Assembly: GCA_031255175.1 (NCBI GenBank) | Contig: JAIRTA010000029.1 | Location: 1 to 43,545 of the forward strand | From: Oscillospiraceae bacterium | Lineage (GTDB): Bacteria; Bacillota; Clostridia; Oscillospirales; UBA929 | Direction: 5' to 3' | Length of the DNA: 43,545 bases | In this document: piece after piece, positions 1 through 7,393 of the stretch | Layout: each line of letters begins with the position of its first letter | Numbering within the stretch: the stretch's first letter is position 1 | Notes under the pieces: generated by a model | What the model saw: only the letters and a program-made list of their open reading frames with translations | The model's database searches: none | Told to the model about the DNA's origin: nothing | Translations under genes and position numbers: made by a program

Positions 1-53
1 CAAAATTGATGTACCCCTCGAGCCCCCTCACAGCCCCCCGCCGGCGTTTTGTG

Positions 54-2030
54 TCAGCTTATGTCCGCCCTGTCGAGGTAGAGAGCGCCGCGTTCGGCGA
101 TGAATTCTTTGCGGCCGGCCAGGTTGTCTCCCAGGAGCGTATCGAAATAGGTGGTCGTGCGGGCCGCCTCGTCGGGAAGCACTTGGATGAGCCGCCTTGT
201 CTCCGGGTTCATGGTTGTCAGCCACATCATATCCGGCTCGTTTTCGCCCAGCCCCTTCGACCGCGCCACCACGACGGGCGCGGAGCCAAGCGCGCGCAGG
301 ACGTCGTCCTTCTCCCGGTCTGTGTAGGCAAACCAGGTTTTGTTTTTTGCGCGGATCTCGTAAAGAGGGCTCTCCGCGATGTAACACAGCCCCTTTTCGA
401 TGAGCGTCGGCGTCAGCCGGTAGAGCATTGTGAGGATCAGCGTGCGGATCTGGTAGCCGTCCACATCGGCGTCGGTGCAGAGGATCACCTTGCTCCAGCG
501 CAGCGAAGACAGGTCGAAGGTGCTGAGCTCCTTGTGCCGGGATGACACCTCCACCCCGCAGCCCAGTACTTTGATGAGGTCGGTGATGATGTCGTTTTTG
601 AAGATCTTGTCGTATTCGGCCTTCAAGCAGTTGAGGATCTTGCCCCGCACCGGGATGATCGCCTGAAACTCCGCGTCGCGCGCCAATTTGCAGGCCCCCA
701 GCGCGCTGTCTCCCTCCACAATGTAGAGCTCCCGCCGCTCCACGTCTCTGGTGCGGCAGTCGACAAATTTCTGCACGCGCGAGGTGATGTCCACCCCGCC
801 GGTCAGCTTTTTTTTGATGCCGAGGCGGGTCTTCTCCGCCGTCTCGCGGCTGCGTTTGTTGATCAGCACCTGCTCGACAATGCGGTCGGCCTCCGCCCGG
901 TTTTCAATGCGGTAGACCTCAAACTGCGCTTTCAAAAAATCCGTCATGGCCTCTTGCACAAATTTGTTTGTGATGGCCTTTTTGGTCTGGTTTTCGTAGG
1001 ACGTCGCCGTGGAGAAGTTGTTCGACACAAAGACCAGGCAGTCGGCAATGTCGGCAAATGTGATCTTCGTCTCGCCCTTTTGGTACTTCCCGTTCGCGCG
1101 GCAGCAGGCGTCCAGCGCCGACACCAGCGCCGAGCGGGTCGCCTTGTCCGGGCTGCCGCCGTGCTGGAGAAACGAGGAGTTGTGGTAGTGCTCAATGAGA
1201 CTCACCCGGTTGGAAAAACAAAAGGCCACCGAGAGGCGCACCTTGTACTCCGGTTTGTCTTCCCTATCCCGCCCCCGCCGCTCGGTTTTCCACAGCCGCG
1301 GTTCGGTCATCGCGTCTTCGCCCGCCAGCTCCCGGACATAGTCCATGATGCCCTCCGCGTAGCAGAAGTCGTAGGACTGCGCGCCCGATTCCGTCTCATA
1401 GCGCAGCCGAAAGGTGACGCCGGCGTTGACAACGGCCTGGCGCTTCAAGATATCGACAAAGAACTCGACCGGGATGTTGATGTCGGTGAACACGTCGCGG
1501 TCGGGCCGCCAACGGATGCGGGAGCCTGTCTTCCGCCGGGTCGTCGGCTCCTTTGAGAGGCCCCCGACGTTTTCGCCGTGCTCGAAGTGCAGGCGGTACT
1601 CGTGCCCGTCCCGGCACACCCAGACGTCCATATATTCGGAGGCGTACTGGGTGGCGCAGGCGCCCAGGCCGTTCAGCCCCAGCGAGAACTCGTAGTTTTC
1701 ATCCTCGTTGTTGTGGTACTTGCCGCCGGCGTACAGCTCACAGAAGACGAGTTCCCAGTTGTACCGGCCCTCCGTCTGGTTAAAATCCACCGGGCAGCCG
1801 CGCCCGAAGTCCTCCACCTCAATGGACATGTCGGCAAACCGCGTGATCGTGATGACGCTCCCGTGCCCTTCGCGCGCCTCGTCGATGGCGTTGGAGAGGA
1901 TCTCAAACACCGCGTGTTCGCAGCCCTCGATCCCATCGGAGCCAAAGATGACTCCCGGCCGGCGGCGCACGCGGTCGGCGCCTTTGAGCGCGGAGATGCT
2001 CTCGTTTCCGTAATTCGCTTTGTCTCTCAT
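54..2030 (-). CDS. Divergent type IIA topoisomerase subunit B (GyrB/ParE-like)
   Basis: ATP-binding and TOPRIM subunit of a type IIA DNA topoisomerase, about 658 aa, close to the usual GyrB/ParE length in Firmicutes. The N-terminal GHKL ATPase shows the NAIDEA helix, a DFGRG motif (DNGRG in the classic enzymes) and GLNGLGA (classic GLHGVGA). The TOPRIM domain shows EGDSALG and the metal-binding DADVDG, followed by KGLGENEPDMMW, the counterpart of the QRYKGLGEM region. The altered ATPase loops mark it as one of the divergent second GyrB-like proteins of Clostridia rather than the housekeeping gyrB. ATG at 2030 is chosen; a GTG at 2036 overlaps the rex stop as GTGA and is possible. It is the third gene after the dehydrogenase and rex. 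A GyrA/ParC partner is expected beyond position 1 but is not visible. Confidence 0.88.
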   Translation of the reverse strand: MRDKANYGNESISALKGADRVRRRPGVIFGSDGIEGCEHAVFEILSNAIDEAREGHGSVITITRFADMSIEVEDFGRGCPVDFNQTEGRYNWELVFCELYAGGKYHNNEDENYEFSLGLNGLGACATQYASEYMDVWVCRDGHEYRLHFEHGENVGGLSKEPTTRRKTGSRIRWRPDRDVFTDINIPVEFFVDILKRQAVVNAGVTFRLRYETESGAQSYDFCYAEGIMDYVRELAGEDAMTEPRLWKTERRGRDREDKPEYKVRLSVAFCFSNRVSLIEHYHNSSFLQHGGSPDKATRSALVSALDACCRANGKYQKGETKITFADIADCLVFVSNNFSTATSYENQTKKAITNKFVQEAMTDFLKAQFEVYRIENRAEADRIVEQVLINKRSRETAEKTRLGIKKKLTGGVDITSRVQKFVDCRTRDVERRELYIVEGDSALGACKLARDAEFQAIIPVRGKILNCLKAEYDKIFKNDIITDLIKVLGCGVEVSSRHKELSTFDLSSLRWSKVILCTDADVDGYQIRTLILTMLYRLTPTLIEKGLCYIAESPLYEIRAKNKTWFAYTDREKDDVLRALGSAPVVVARSKGLGENEPDMMWLTTMNPETRRLIQVLPDEAARTTTYFDTLLGDNLAGRKEFIAERGALYLDRADIS

Positions 2031-2032
2031 AC

Positions 2033-2677
2033 TCACAAAAGCTCCCCCACCCGGTAGGAGAGTGTGAGGAGGCTGTCGGCGAAGTTGACGTTTTCTACCG
2101 CGGCGCCCTCGATGGAGAGGTGCAGGTCGGCGCCCGTGAAGTTCCAAAGACCCCGCACCGAGAGCCGGGTCAGCCGCTCCGCCATTGCGGGGGCCAGCTC
2201 GCGCGGCAGCGTGAGGACGGCGATGTCCGGCCGCCGCCGCTCCGCGAAGGCGTCCAGCCGCTCTATCGCCTGCACGGTGAACCCGCCCACCGTGGAACCC
2301 ACCACGTCCGGGTTGTTGTCGAAGATCCCTATGAGCCGGATGCCCGCCCAAGAAAAATCGAAATTGTTGCACAGCGCGCGCCCCATGTTGCCCACGCCGA
2401 TCAAAATGGCCGCGAGCCCCCGGCGCACCCCCAGAATGCCGCCGATCTCCCGCAGCAGAATCTCCACGTTGTACCCGTACCCCTGCTGCCCGAATCCGCC
2501 GAAACAGTTGAGATCCTGCCGGATCTGAGAAGCGGTGAGTCCCAGCCGATCGGCCAGTTTTTGCGAGGAGATGCGGTGCACATCCTCCTGGAGCATCTCG
2601 TGCAGATGGCGGTAATAGCGCGACAGCCGCCGCACCACCGCCTGGGATACATTGCCCCCGCTGGACAGTTTTGACAT
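2033..2677 (-). CDS. rex: Redox-sensing transcriptional repressor Rex
   Basis: Rex senses the NADH/NAD+ ratio and represses fermentation and respiratory genes when NADH is low. The 214-aa product has the N-terminal winged helix (RRLSRYYRHL, then SSQKLADRLG and SQIRQDLNCFG) and a Rossmann domain with IGVGNMGRAL near residue 90, followed by GIFDNNPDVVG and the C-terminal swapped helix. The ATG at 2677 has AGGAGG 10 nt upstream; a TTG at 2683 is in frame but too close to that site. It sits 34 nt after the dehydrogenase gene and its stop overlaps or abuts the next start, so the three genes look co-transcribed. Placement with a TCA-type dehydrogenase fits a redox role. Family assignment is secure. 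Confidence 0.95.
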   Translation of the reverse strand: MSKLSSGGNVSQAVVRRLSRYYRHLHEMLQEDVHRISSQKLADRLGLTASQIRQDLNCFGGFGQQGYGYNVEILLREIGGILGVRRGLAAILIGVGNMGRALCNNFDFSWAGIRLIGIFDNNPDVVGSTVGGFTVQAIERLDAFAERRRPDIAVLTLPRELAPAMAERLTRLSVRGLWNFTGADLHLSIEGAAVENVNFADSLLTLSYRVGELL

Positions 2678-2711
2678 GCGCAATCTTCCTCCTTCTTCGC
2701 CGGCCGCTGTG

Positions 2712-3878
2712 TCACCGGGACAACGCGTCCACGGTCTCCATCACATAGTCGGCAAACCGCTCACAGGTGGCGCCGGTGTCCCGCCCGGTGACCGTGAACT
2801 TTTTCTCTTCATATAGGCATCGGTCGAGGGCGCGCTCCAACAACCCCGCGGCGCCCGTCCGCCCGATGTGTTCTAACAGCATCACCGTGGCCCGCAGCAT
2901 GGAGGAGGGGTCGGCGTACTGCGCGCGCCCCTCGGCCACCATGCGGGGCGCCGACCCGTGGATCGCCTCAAACATCGCGTAACGCTTGCCGATGTTGGCG
3001 CTGCCCGCGGTGCCCACGCCGCCCTGGAATTCGGCGGCCTCGTCGGTGAGAATGTCCCCGTAAAGATTCGGAAGAACCATTATTTGGAAATCACGCCGCC
3101 GCTTGGCGTCGACAAGCTTCGCGGTCATGATGTCAATGTACCAGTCGTCAAACCGGATCTCCGGGTACTCCCGGGCGATGCGTGCGGCGATCTTGAGAAA
3201 CTTTCCGTCGGTCGTCTTGATGACGTTCGCCTTTGTCACCGCCGTCACGCGCGTGCGGCCGGTGCGGCGGGCCGTCTCGAAGGCCAGGCGCACAATGCGC
3301 TCGGTGCCGCCTGTCGTCGTCACGGTGAAGTCGACGGCCAGGTCGTCGCTCACATCGACGCCCAGGCTGCCCACCGCGTAGGCGCCCTCGGTGTTTTCGC
3401 GGAAAAACAGCCAGTCGATCCCCTCGGCGGGCACCTTGACCGGGCGCACGTTGGCAAACAGGTCCAGCTCCTTGCGCATGGCCACATTGGCGCTCTCGAT
3501 GTTGGGCCACGGGTCACCCGCGCGCGGGGTCGTCGTCGGCCCTTTGAGGATGACGTGGCAGCGCTTCAGCGCGGCCAGCACATCATCGGGGATCGCCTGC
3601 CCGCGGGCCGCGCGGTTCTCGATGGTCAGGCCCTCGATGTCCGCAAAGCGCACGCGCCCCGCGGCCGTCTCGTCCCGCAGCAGGTAGGCGAGCACACGCC
3701 GCGCGGCGGCCGTGATGGCGGGCCCGATGCCGTCGCCGCCGCACACGCCTATCACCAACTCCGGCAACGCGCCGTAGTCCACAAAATCGCCCTCGGCGGC
3801 CATGTCCTCAATCCGCCGCTGCTGACGCCGAATCACCTCTTCAAACCGCGCAACGGCATGTTCCCATTTGTTTTCCAC
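2712..3878 (-). CDS. Isocitrate/isopropylmalate dehydrogenase family protein
   Basis: Metal-dependent beta-decarboxylating dehydrogenase, 388 aa. Visible family motifs are GGDGIGP, the substrate loop NIESANVAMRKELDLFANVRPV, the lysine/tyrosine region FFRENTEGAYAVG, the metal-binding segment PNLYGDILTDEAAEF and FEAIHGSAPR. A serine in the substrate loop (ESANVAMRK) favours isocitrate over isopropylmalate. The cofactor pocket after GSAP reads RM, which matches neither the NAD (DI) nor the NADP (KY) pattern, so cofactor use is open. The N-terminus carries about 40 extra residues. GTG start at 3878 with GGGGAGG seven nt upstream. First gene of the operon with rex and the topoisomerase subunit; the promoter and a palindrome lie directly upstream. 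Confidence 0.85.
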   Translation of the reverse strand: MENKWEHAVARFEEVIRRQQRRIEDMAAEGDFVDYGALPELVIGVCGGDGIGPAITAAARRVLAYLLRDETAAGRVRFADIEGLTIENRAARGQAIPDDVLAALKRCHVILKGPTTTPRAGDPWPNIESANVAMRKELDLFANVRPVKVPAEGIDWLFFRENTEGAYAVGSLGVDVSDDLAVDFTVTTTGGTERIVRLAFETARRTGRTRVTAVTKANVIKTTDGKFLKIAARIAREYPEIRFDDWYIDIMTAKLVDAKRRRDFQIMVLPNLYGDILTDEAAEFQGGVGTAGSANIGKRYAMFEAIHGSAPRMVAEGRAQYADPSSMLRATVMLLEHIGRTGAAGLLERALDRCLYEEKKFTVTGRDTGATCERFADYVMETVDALSR

Positions 3879-3902
3879 ACAAGCGCCTCCCCATCCCCAG
3901 AT

Positions 3903-3926
3903 ATGTGAAAATCACAGTTTTCACAT
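3903..3926. promoter_or_regulatory. Perfect palindrome at the dehydrogenase-rex promoter
   Basis: ATGTGAAAA and TTTTCACAT form perfect 9-bp arms separated by TCACAG. The site overlaps the -10 element and probable transcription start of the minus-strand operon. The half-sites resemble Rex and CRP-type sites (TGTGAA/TTCACA), but the spacing between them is 10 nt rather than the 4 nt of a standard Rex box, so the binding protein is not identified. Confidence 0.5.
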
Positions 3927-3954
3927 GATATGCTATATATAGTACATGTGGCAA
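3925..3954 (-). promoter_or_regulatory. Probable promoter of the dehydrogenase-rex-topoisomerase operon
   Basis: On the minus strand: -35 TTGCCA at 3949-3954, an 18-bp spacer, and -10 TATCAT at 3925-3930. The start codon follows about 47 nt downstream. The spacer holds the AT-rich palindrome CTATATATAG. Confidence 0.5.
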
Positions 3955-4323
3955 AATAACCACTATATATCGTATAGTGCCGTGAGGACTTTCGGGTTTT
4001 CACCCGGTCTCCCCCATGCCTTCTCCGTCGCCGCCGACGCGCTCCGCCCGCAACGGCATTTTTTATTATAATGCGAAATGGCCGTCATTGTCAAATCTAT
4101 CTCACACATCTCTCCCCGCCTGTCGCGGATGGCCCTAAATATTCCATTTTTTGTCATTTTTATGGTTGATTTTAACTCCCTGTTCCGGGCCGGAACCAAG
4201 CGCGGGGCACGGTGAAGCGCGCGGCGTGACGTCGCTGCGCGTGTCCGCGCGCAAATCCGCCGAAGCCGTATTGCGTGATTTGGCCGATGTGTGATATCCT
4301 ATTGATATGGGAGGTGCGTACGC

Positions 4324-4539
4324 ATGATCGTAAATTCCACCGACATTCAAAACGACTTCGGCAAATACTTGGACCTGGCCGCAGGTCAGGAAATCCTGAT
4401 CACTCGAAACGGCGCCGCCGTTGCCCGGCTCATCGGCATAAAGGGAACGGGGAAATCCCTGTCCGAACAACTGCGGGGGATACTCCCGGCCGACGTCGAT
4501 GAGAAAACCGTAAAGGATGAAAGGATGTCAGGGCTTTGA
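4324..4539 (+). CDS. Type II antitoxin, Phd/YefM family
   Basis: Small antitoxin, 71 aa, that would bind DNA through its N-terminus and neutralise a toxin through its C-terminus. The N-terminal Phd/YefM fold is plain: MIVNSTDIQNDFGKYLDLA, then EILITRNGAAVARLIG. The C-terminal tail (about residues 40-71) is charged and would be the toxin-binding part. A ribosome site GGGAGG precedes the ATG. The last codons overlap the start of a PIN-toxin reading frame that is broken after 28 codons, so the antitoxin is orphaned at this locus. A Phd partnered with a PIN (VapC) toxin is a known combination. Confidence 0.82.
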   Translation: MIVNSTDIQNDFGKYLDLAAGQEILITRNGAAVARLIGIKGTGKSLSEQLRGILPADVDEKTVKDERMSGL

Positions 4540-4622
4540 AAATCCTGATCGATACCAACATCGCCCCCCCCGTGCCGGCCGTCTTGCCGCAAGATATGCT
4601 GCGAATATTGCATTCTGACTGA
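4536..4622 (+). pseudogene. Truncated PIN-domain (VapC-like) toxin remnant
   Basis: A TTG start at 4536 overlaps the antitoxin stop (TTGA) and opens a frame beginning LKILIDTNIA. This is the canonical N-terminus of a PIN ribonuclease, carrying the first catalytic aspartate in DTN. A normal toxin has about 130 residues with three more acidic residues. Here the frame leaves the family pattern after a run of cytosines (4563-4570) and stops after 28 codons. The following sequence runs into a strong inverted repeat, so most of the toxin gene has been lost. Start and overlap are seen directly; the identity rests on the short N-terminal motif. Confidence 0.6.
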
Positions 4623-4671
4623 CTGTCACGCGTTGATTTCGCCCGGGTCGAGAGCGCAGAGGCCGAACCGG

Positions 4672-4730
4672 GCGTGAGAATGTCACCCCCCGCCTTTTTG
4701 GAGGCGGGGGGTGACATTCTCGTCTCACGC
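4672..4730. repeat. Strong inverted repeat, 19-bp perfect arms
   Basis: GAGAATGTCACCCCCCGCC (4676-4694) and its exact complement (4703-4721) flank an 8-nt loop containing TTTTT. An alternative 8-bp pairing, GCGTGAGA (4672-4679) with TCTCACGC (4723-4730), overlaps it and includes the stop codon of the minus-strand gene. There is no T-run after either arm, so it is not a textbook terminator, although it sits at the 3' end of that gene and of the toxin remnant. Confidence 0.75.
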
Positions 4731-5453
4731 GGCGTCCGCGGGCGGGGCGGGGCCTGCCGGGCGGCGTTTGCTCAGCACCGCGATGACGGCCACGGCGGCG
4801 GCCAGCAGCACCGCGAGCGCGCCGGCGATGAGCGGCCACGGCCCGGTGTCCGCCGCCGGCGGCACGGCGAGCGGGGGCGCGCCGTCCGTTGCCGTTTCCG
4901 TGAGGGTTTCAAAGACCCCGGGGTCTACGTCGAGCGTGAGCACGGACGAAACCGGTTCGCTCACAACGACGTCCGCCTCGTCCGTGCGGACCCGCGAGAT
5001 CTGTTCCAGCCGAATCTGGCGCGGCGCGGACCCCTCGTAACGCAGACCGATCCGGCAGAGCGCCCGGTCTCCGCTTATGTCGTTGGCGCCGTCTTTCACA
5101 TAGTGCCCCACGAGGTAAGAGACAGACCCCGGCTCCGCGCCGTCGCGGCCCCGGTGGTAGACGCCGCCGAGGTCCCCGGCAAAGGTGATGTCCAAGTCCT
5201 CCCCCTCCAGCGGCCGGATGAAGAGATCCGTCCGGTCGCTGCTCACAAGGGCGAATTCGACCGCCGAGCAGTCCTCATACAGGCCGGCGGCGGATACCTC
5301 CAGCGTAAAATCCACGCCGGCTTCGCCGACGACCGCCTCTGAGATGACCGCCCGCAGGGCTTCGCCGCCCGCGGACGCCGCCGCGGACGGCGCAAAAAAC
5401 AGAGAAACTGCCCAGAGTGCCAGCGCGGCGCCAAGATATCGGCTTCGTTTCAT
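4725..5453 (-). CDS. Membrane-anchored surface protein with a cohesin-like domain
   Basis: Predicted exported protein of 242 aa. It has a signal peptide (MKRSRYLG, then a hydrophobic stretch ending near SAAAS), one extracellular domain, and a C-terminal transmembrane helix (WPLIAGALAVLLAAAVAVIAV) followed by a basic tail SKRRP. The extracellular part is beta-rich and resembles cohesin-type folds (VDFTLEVSAAGLYEDCSAVEF, later ALCRIGLRYEG), but no diagnostic motif proves this. The upstream neighbour on the same strand carries a C-terminal dockerin, so the pair could form an anchor and ligand. ATG at 5453 is chosen; a GTG at 5462 is an alternative, and the ribosome site is weak. The gene ends inside a strong inverted repeat. 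Confidence 0.7.
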   Translation of the reverse strand: MKRSRYLGAALALWAVSLFFAPSAAASAGGEALRAVISEAVVGEAGVDFTLEVSAAGLYEDCSAVEFALVSSDRTDLFIRPLEGEDLDITFAGDLGGVYHRGRDGAEPGSVSYLVGHYVKDGANDISGDRALCRIGLRYEGSAPRQIRLEQISRVRTDEADVVVSEPVSSVLTLDVDPGVFETLTETATDGAPPLAVPPAADTGPWPLIAGALAVLLAAAVAVIAVLSKRRPAGPAPPADAA

Positions 5454-5489
5454 ATCATTCACCCGCCCGTCAAACCGTGTGAACATCAC

Positions 5490-5647
5490 ACTTGTTGCCT
5501 TTCGAACTACAATATGTAGTGTATCTCAAAAATAAATACTTCATATTGCGCACTATATGTAGCATACTATATGTAGTGTACCGCGTGTGTGAAAACTTTC
5601 ACATCTTCACGCGGTTCCCCGCGAATTTTTCGCGCCGGGTCGCCGCG
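5490..5647. promoter_or_regulatory. Repeat-dense regulatory interval upstream of the cohesin-like gene
   Basis: Read on the minus strand, CTACATATAGT occurs twice exactly (5543-5576 region), and a third relative, ACTACA-ATA-TGTAGT, is itself a perfect palindrome near 5505-5520. TACACT flanks two copies. Further left, GCGAA-TTT-TTCGC near 5622-5635 forms a small hairpin. These look like multiple binding sites ahead of the gene starting at 5453. No single promoter could be fixed with confidence. Confidence 0.45.
5580..5615. promoter_or_regulatory. Rex-box-like operator inside a larger inverted repeat
   Basis: TGTGAAAACTTTCACA (5588-5603) has the 7-2-7 layout of Bacillus/Clostridia Rex operators (TGTGAAA-NN-TTTCACA). 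It is embedded in outer arms ACCGCGTG (5580-5587) and CACGCGGT (5608-5615). A rex gene lies 3 kb away. It is upstream of the cohesin-like gene on the minus strand. The match is seen in sequence; binding by Rex is inference. Confidence 0.45.
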
Positions 5648-5679
5648 ACAGGCGGCGCGGAAAATTCCGCGCCGCCTGT
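5648..5679 (-). terminator. Hairpin after the dockerin gene
   Basis: ACAGGCGGCGCGGAA and TTCCGCGCCGCCTGT form 15 perfect base pairs around a 2-nt centre, 15 nt past the stop codon of the minus-strand dockerin gene. There is no T-run, so it may act as an RNA-stabilising stem or a weak terminator. Confidence 0.5.
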
Positions 5680-5694
5680 ACGCAAATTCTCCCG

Positions 5695-7308
5695 TCAGTC
5701 GGCGAACGCAGCCCGCTGGATCTCTGTCACCAGCGTCACGACGTCGGTGATATTGACCGCGCCGTCACTGTTCACGTCGGCGGCGGAGGCCGTGTTCCAG
5801 TTGGTGTCTGTGTACACCGCGCCGTAGTAGTACAGCACCACCGAGAGGTCGGCGGCGTCTACGCGCCCGTCCCGGTTCACGTCCAGCGGATTGCCGGTCG
5901 CGTAGTTGAGCGGCGCGGAGACCGTGTCGCGCAGTGTGCGCAGTTCAACGGCGGTGCCGCGGGAATACGCGCGCAACGTCCGCAGCGAAAGGCTCGCGGC
6001 GTCCGGCGTCCGGCCGTCCCGCACAATGAGGCGGGCGGTCACGATGTCCTCGAAGTCGTCAAAGCCGATGATCCCGGTGTTCGCCACGCCGAGCACGACG
6101 CTGATGAGACCCTTCTCCTCATTGACGGCCACGGAGGCAACTTCATAGCCGGTGGGGACGACGGCGGCGGTGGCCTTGAACACAGCCGGGTCGTACGCGA
6201 ACACGGCCTCTACCGTGTTAACTCTGTCGGCCGCGTAGATCAGGGCGGAGAGACTGAAATCGATCGGGCCCGGCATCGTCTGCGGCGCCGTGACCACGTT
6301 CATCTTCGCCACGTTGCGGAAGGTGCCCTCCGGATGCTGGTACTCATAGGCGCCGATGTCGGGCAGATAGTCCCGCGCCGCGCCGCGCTGGTCGAGCGCC
6401 GGCGCCCTGTCGAGGTCGCCCCTGTCAATGGCGGGCGAATCGGCCGTGTCGAGCAGCGCGAAGCTGGGCGTCAGCCCGCCGTTCAGCGCCAGCTCCGCGG
6501 AGAGCCAGGCGGCGTCGTTGGCACCGGTGAACACGTTGTGCCCGCTGCCGGACGCGGCGCGGAAGATCTCCTGCTCCTCTCCCGTGGCCGTGTTGCCGGA
6601 GAAGATGCTGTTGACCACCACGGCCTGCGAGGCCGCGTTGGCTGTGGCGCCCGCGTAGCCGCCGCCCTGTCCGCCCGCCGTGTTGCCGACAAAGGTGACG
6701 TTGACGATCTCGCCGGTCGCCGCCGAGTTGACCGCGCCGCCGTCACGCCCCGCCGTGTTGCCGACAAAGGTGGTGTTGCGGATCGTCAGGCGGCCGTTGT
6801 TGCCGCTGTCGAGCAGCACCGCGCCGCCGTCGCCGCCGGTCGCGGTGGCACTGTTGCCTATGAACGTGGAATTCTCAATCGTGAGCGCCCCGATGAAAAC
6901 GCCGATCGCGCCGCCGCCGTAGCGCAGGTCGCTCGTCAGGTTCCTAAAGACGGTGTTGCGGATCGTCAAGTTGTTCGGGCTCCGCGTGCCAAACCGCAGC
7001 GCGGTCTTCTGGAGGTCCGCCGACCCGTTGATGCTGTGGCCCTGACCGTCGATCGTCAAGTCCTTCGCCGCGTACGTGGCCGAGGAAACGGCGTCGATGT
7101 CGTTTTCCAGCACGATGACGGCGCCCGCGGGCGCATCTTTCAGCGCCGCGTCCAGCTCCGCGCCGGTCGTGACGACAATCGCGTCATCCGGGGCCGCCAG
7201 CACCACCATCGGCGCCGCGCTCACCAACAGGGCGACCGCCAGCGCCAACGCCAGTACGTTCCTCCATTGTTTCGCCTCTCTAACTTTTGAGCCGTGGAAA
7301 TTTTGCAT
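5695..7308 (-). CDS. Secreted beta-helix protein with cohesin-like domain and C-terminal dockerin
   Basis: Exported protein of 537 aa with a signal peptide (hydrophobic LALALAVALLVSA, cleavage near VLAAP). Residues about 70-250 are a right-handed beta-helix of the polymorphic-membrane-protein type, with repeated units such as TIENSTFIGNSA, TIRNTTFVGNTAG and NVTFVGNTAGG. The helix ends in a choice-of-anchor motif, AIDRGDL and DIGAYEYQ. A beta-sandwich resembling cohesin follows (FSLSALIYAADRVNTVEAVF). The last 65 residues are a type I dockerin with two calcium loops, DVNRDGRVDAADL and DVNSDGAVNITDV. The dockerin should bind a cohesin on the cell surface or a scaffold; the adjacent membrane-anchored protein is a candidate partner. 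The ATG at 7308 has AGGAGG seven nt upstream. No catalytic motif was identified. Confidence 0.85.
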   Translation of the reverse strand: MQNFHGSKVREAKQWRNVLALALAVALLVSAAPMVVLAAPDDAIVVTTGAELDAALKDAPAGAVIVLENDIDAVSSATYAAKDLTIDGQGHSINGSADLQKTALRFGTRSPNNLTIRNTVFRNLTSDLRYGGGAIGVFIGALTIENSTFIGNSATATGGDGGAVLLDSGNNGRLTIRNTTFVGNTAGRDGGAVNSAATGEIVNVTFVGNTAGGQGGGYAGATANAASQAVVVNSIFSGNTATGEEQEIFRAASGSGHNVFTGANDAAWLSAELALNGGLTPSFALLDTADSPAIDRGDLDRAPALDQRGAARDYLPDIGAYEYQHPEGTFRNVAKMNVVTAPQTMPGPIDFSLSALIYAADRVNTVEAVFAYDPAVFKATAAVVPTGYEVASVAVNEEKGLISVVLGVANTGIIGFDDFEDIVTARLIVRDGRTPDAASLSLRTLRAYSRGTAVELRTLRDTVSAPLNYATGNPLDVNRDGRVDAADLSVVLYYYGAVYTDTNWNTASAADVNSDGAVNITDVVTLVTEIQRAAFAD

Positions 7309-7361
7309 GTTCTTTCCTCCTTCGTATTGATGCGTGTTTGATGCCCGTATTTGATGCGGAC

Positions 7362-7387
7362 CGTTGGTTAGCGTTTTCTAACCAACG
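7362..7387. promoter_or_regulatory. Palindrome at the dockerin-gene transcription start
   Basis: CGTTGGTTAG and CTAACCAACG are perfect 10-bp arms around CGTTTT. The element begins about 7 nt downstream of the -10 box on the minus strand. It is therefore either an operator covering the start site or a stem in the 5' leader. Confidence 0.6.
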
Positions 7388-7393
7388 TGTAAT

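Larger units (their letters stand above)
3879..4323. other. Non-coding interval upstream of dehydrogenase and antitoxin genes
   Basis: No convincing gene is seen here. Besides the promoter and palindrome, the interval holds an inverted repeat CACTATA-TATCG-TATAGTG at 3961-3979. The remaining sequence up to the antitoxin gene has no strong hairpin or coding signal. A minus-strand open frame at 3963-4199 lacks a ribosome site and family features. Confidence 0.4.

Noticed and set aside
3963-4199. Minus-strand 78-codon frame upstream of the antitoxin
   Set aside because: No ribosome site, no recognisable motif, and it covers promoter-like AT-rich sequence.
5479-5491. TGTGAACATCACA as a CRP- or Rex-type operator, like TGTGAAAATCACA at 3904-3916
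   Set aside because: The 3-nt spacer does not fit CRP (6 nt) or Rex (2 or 4 nt, depending on half-site definition), and two occurrences can be chance.
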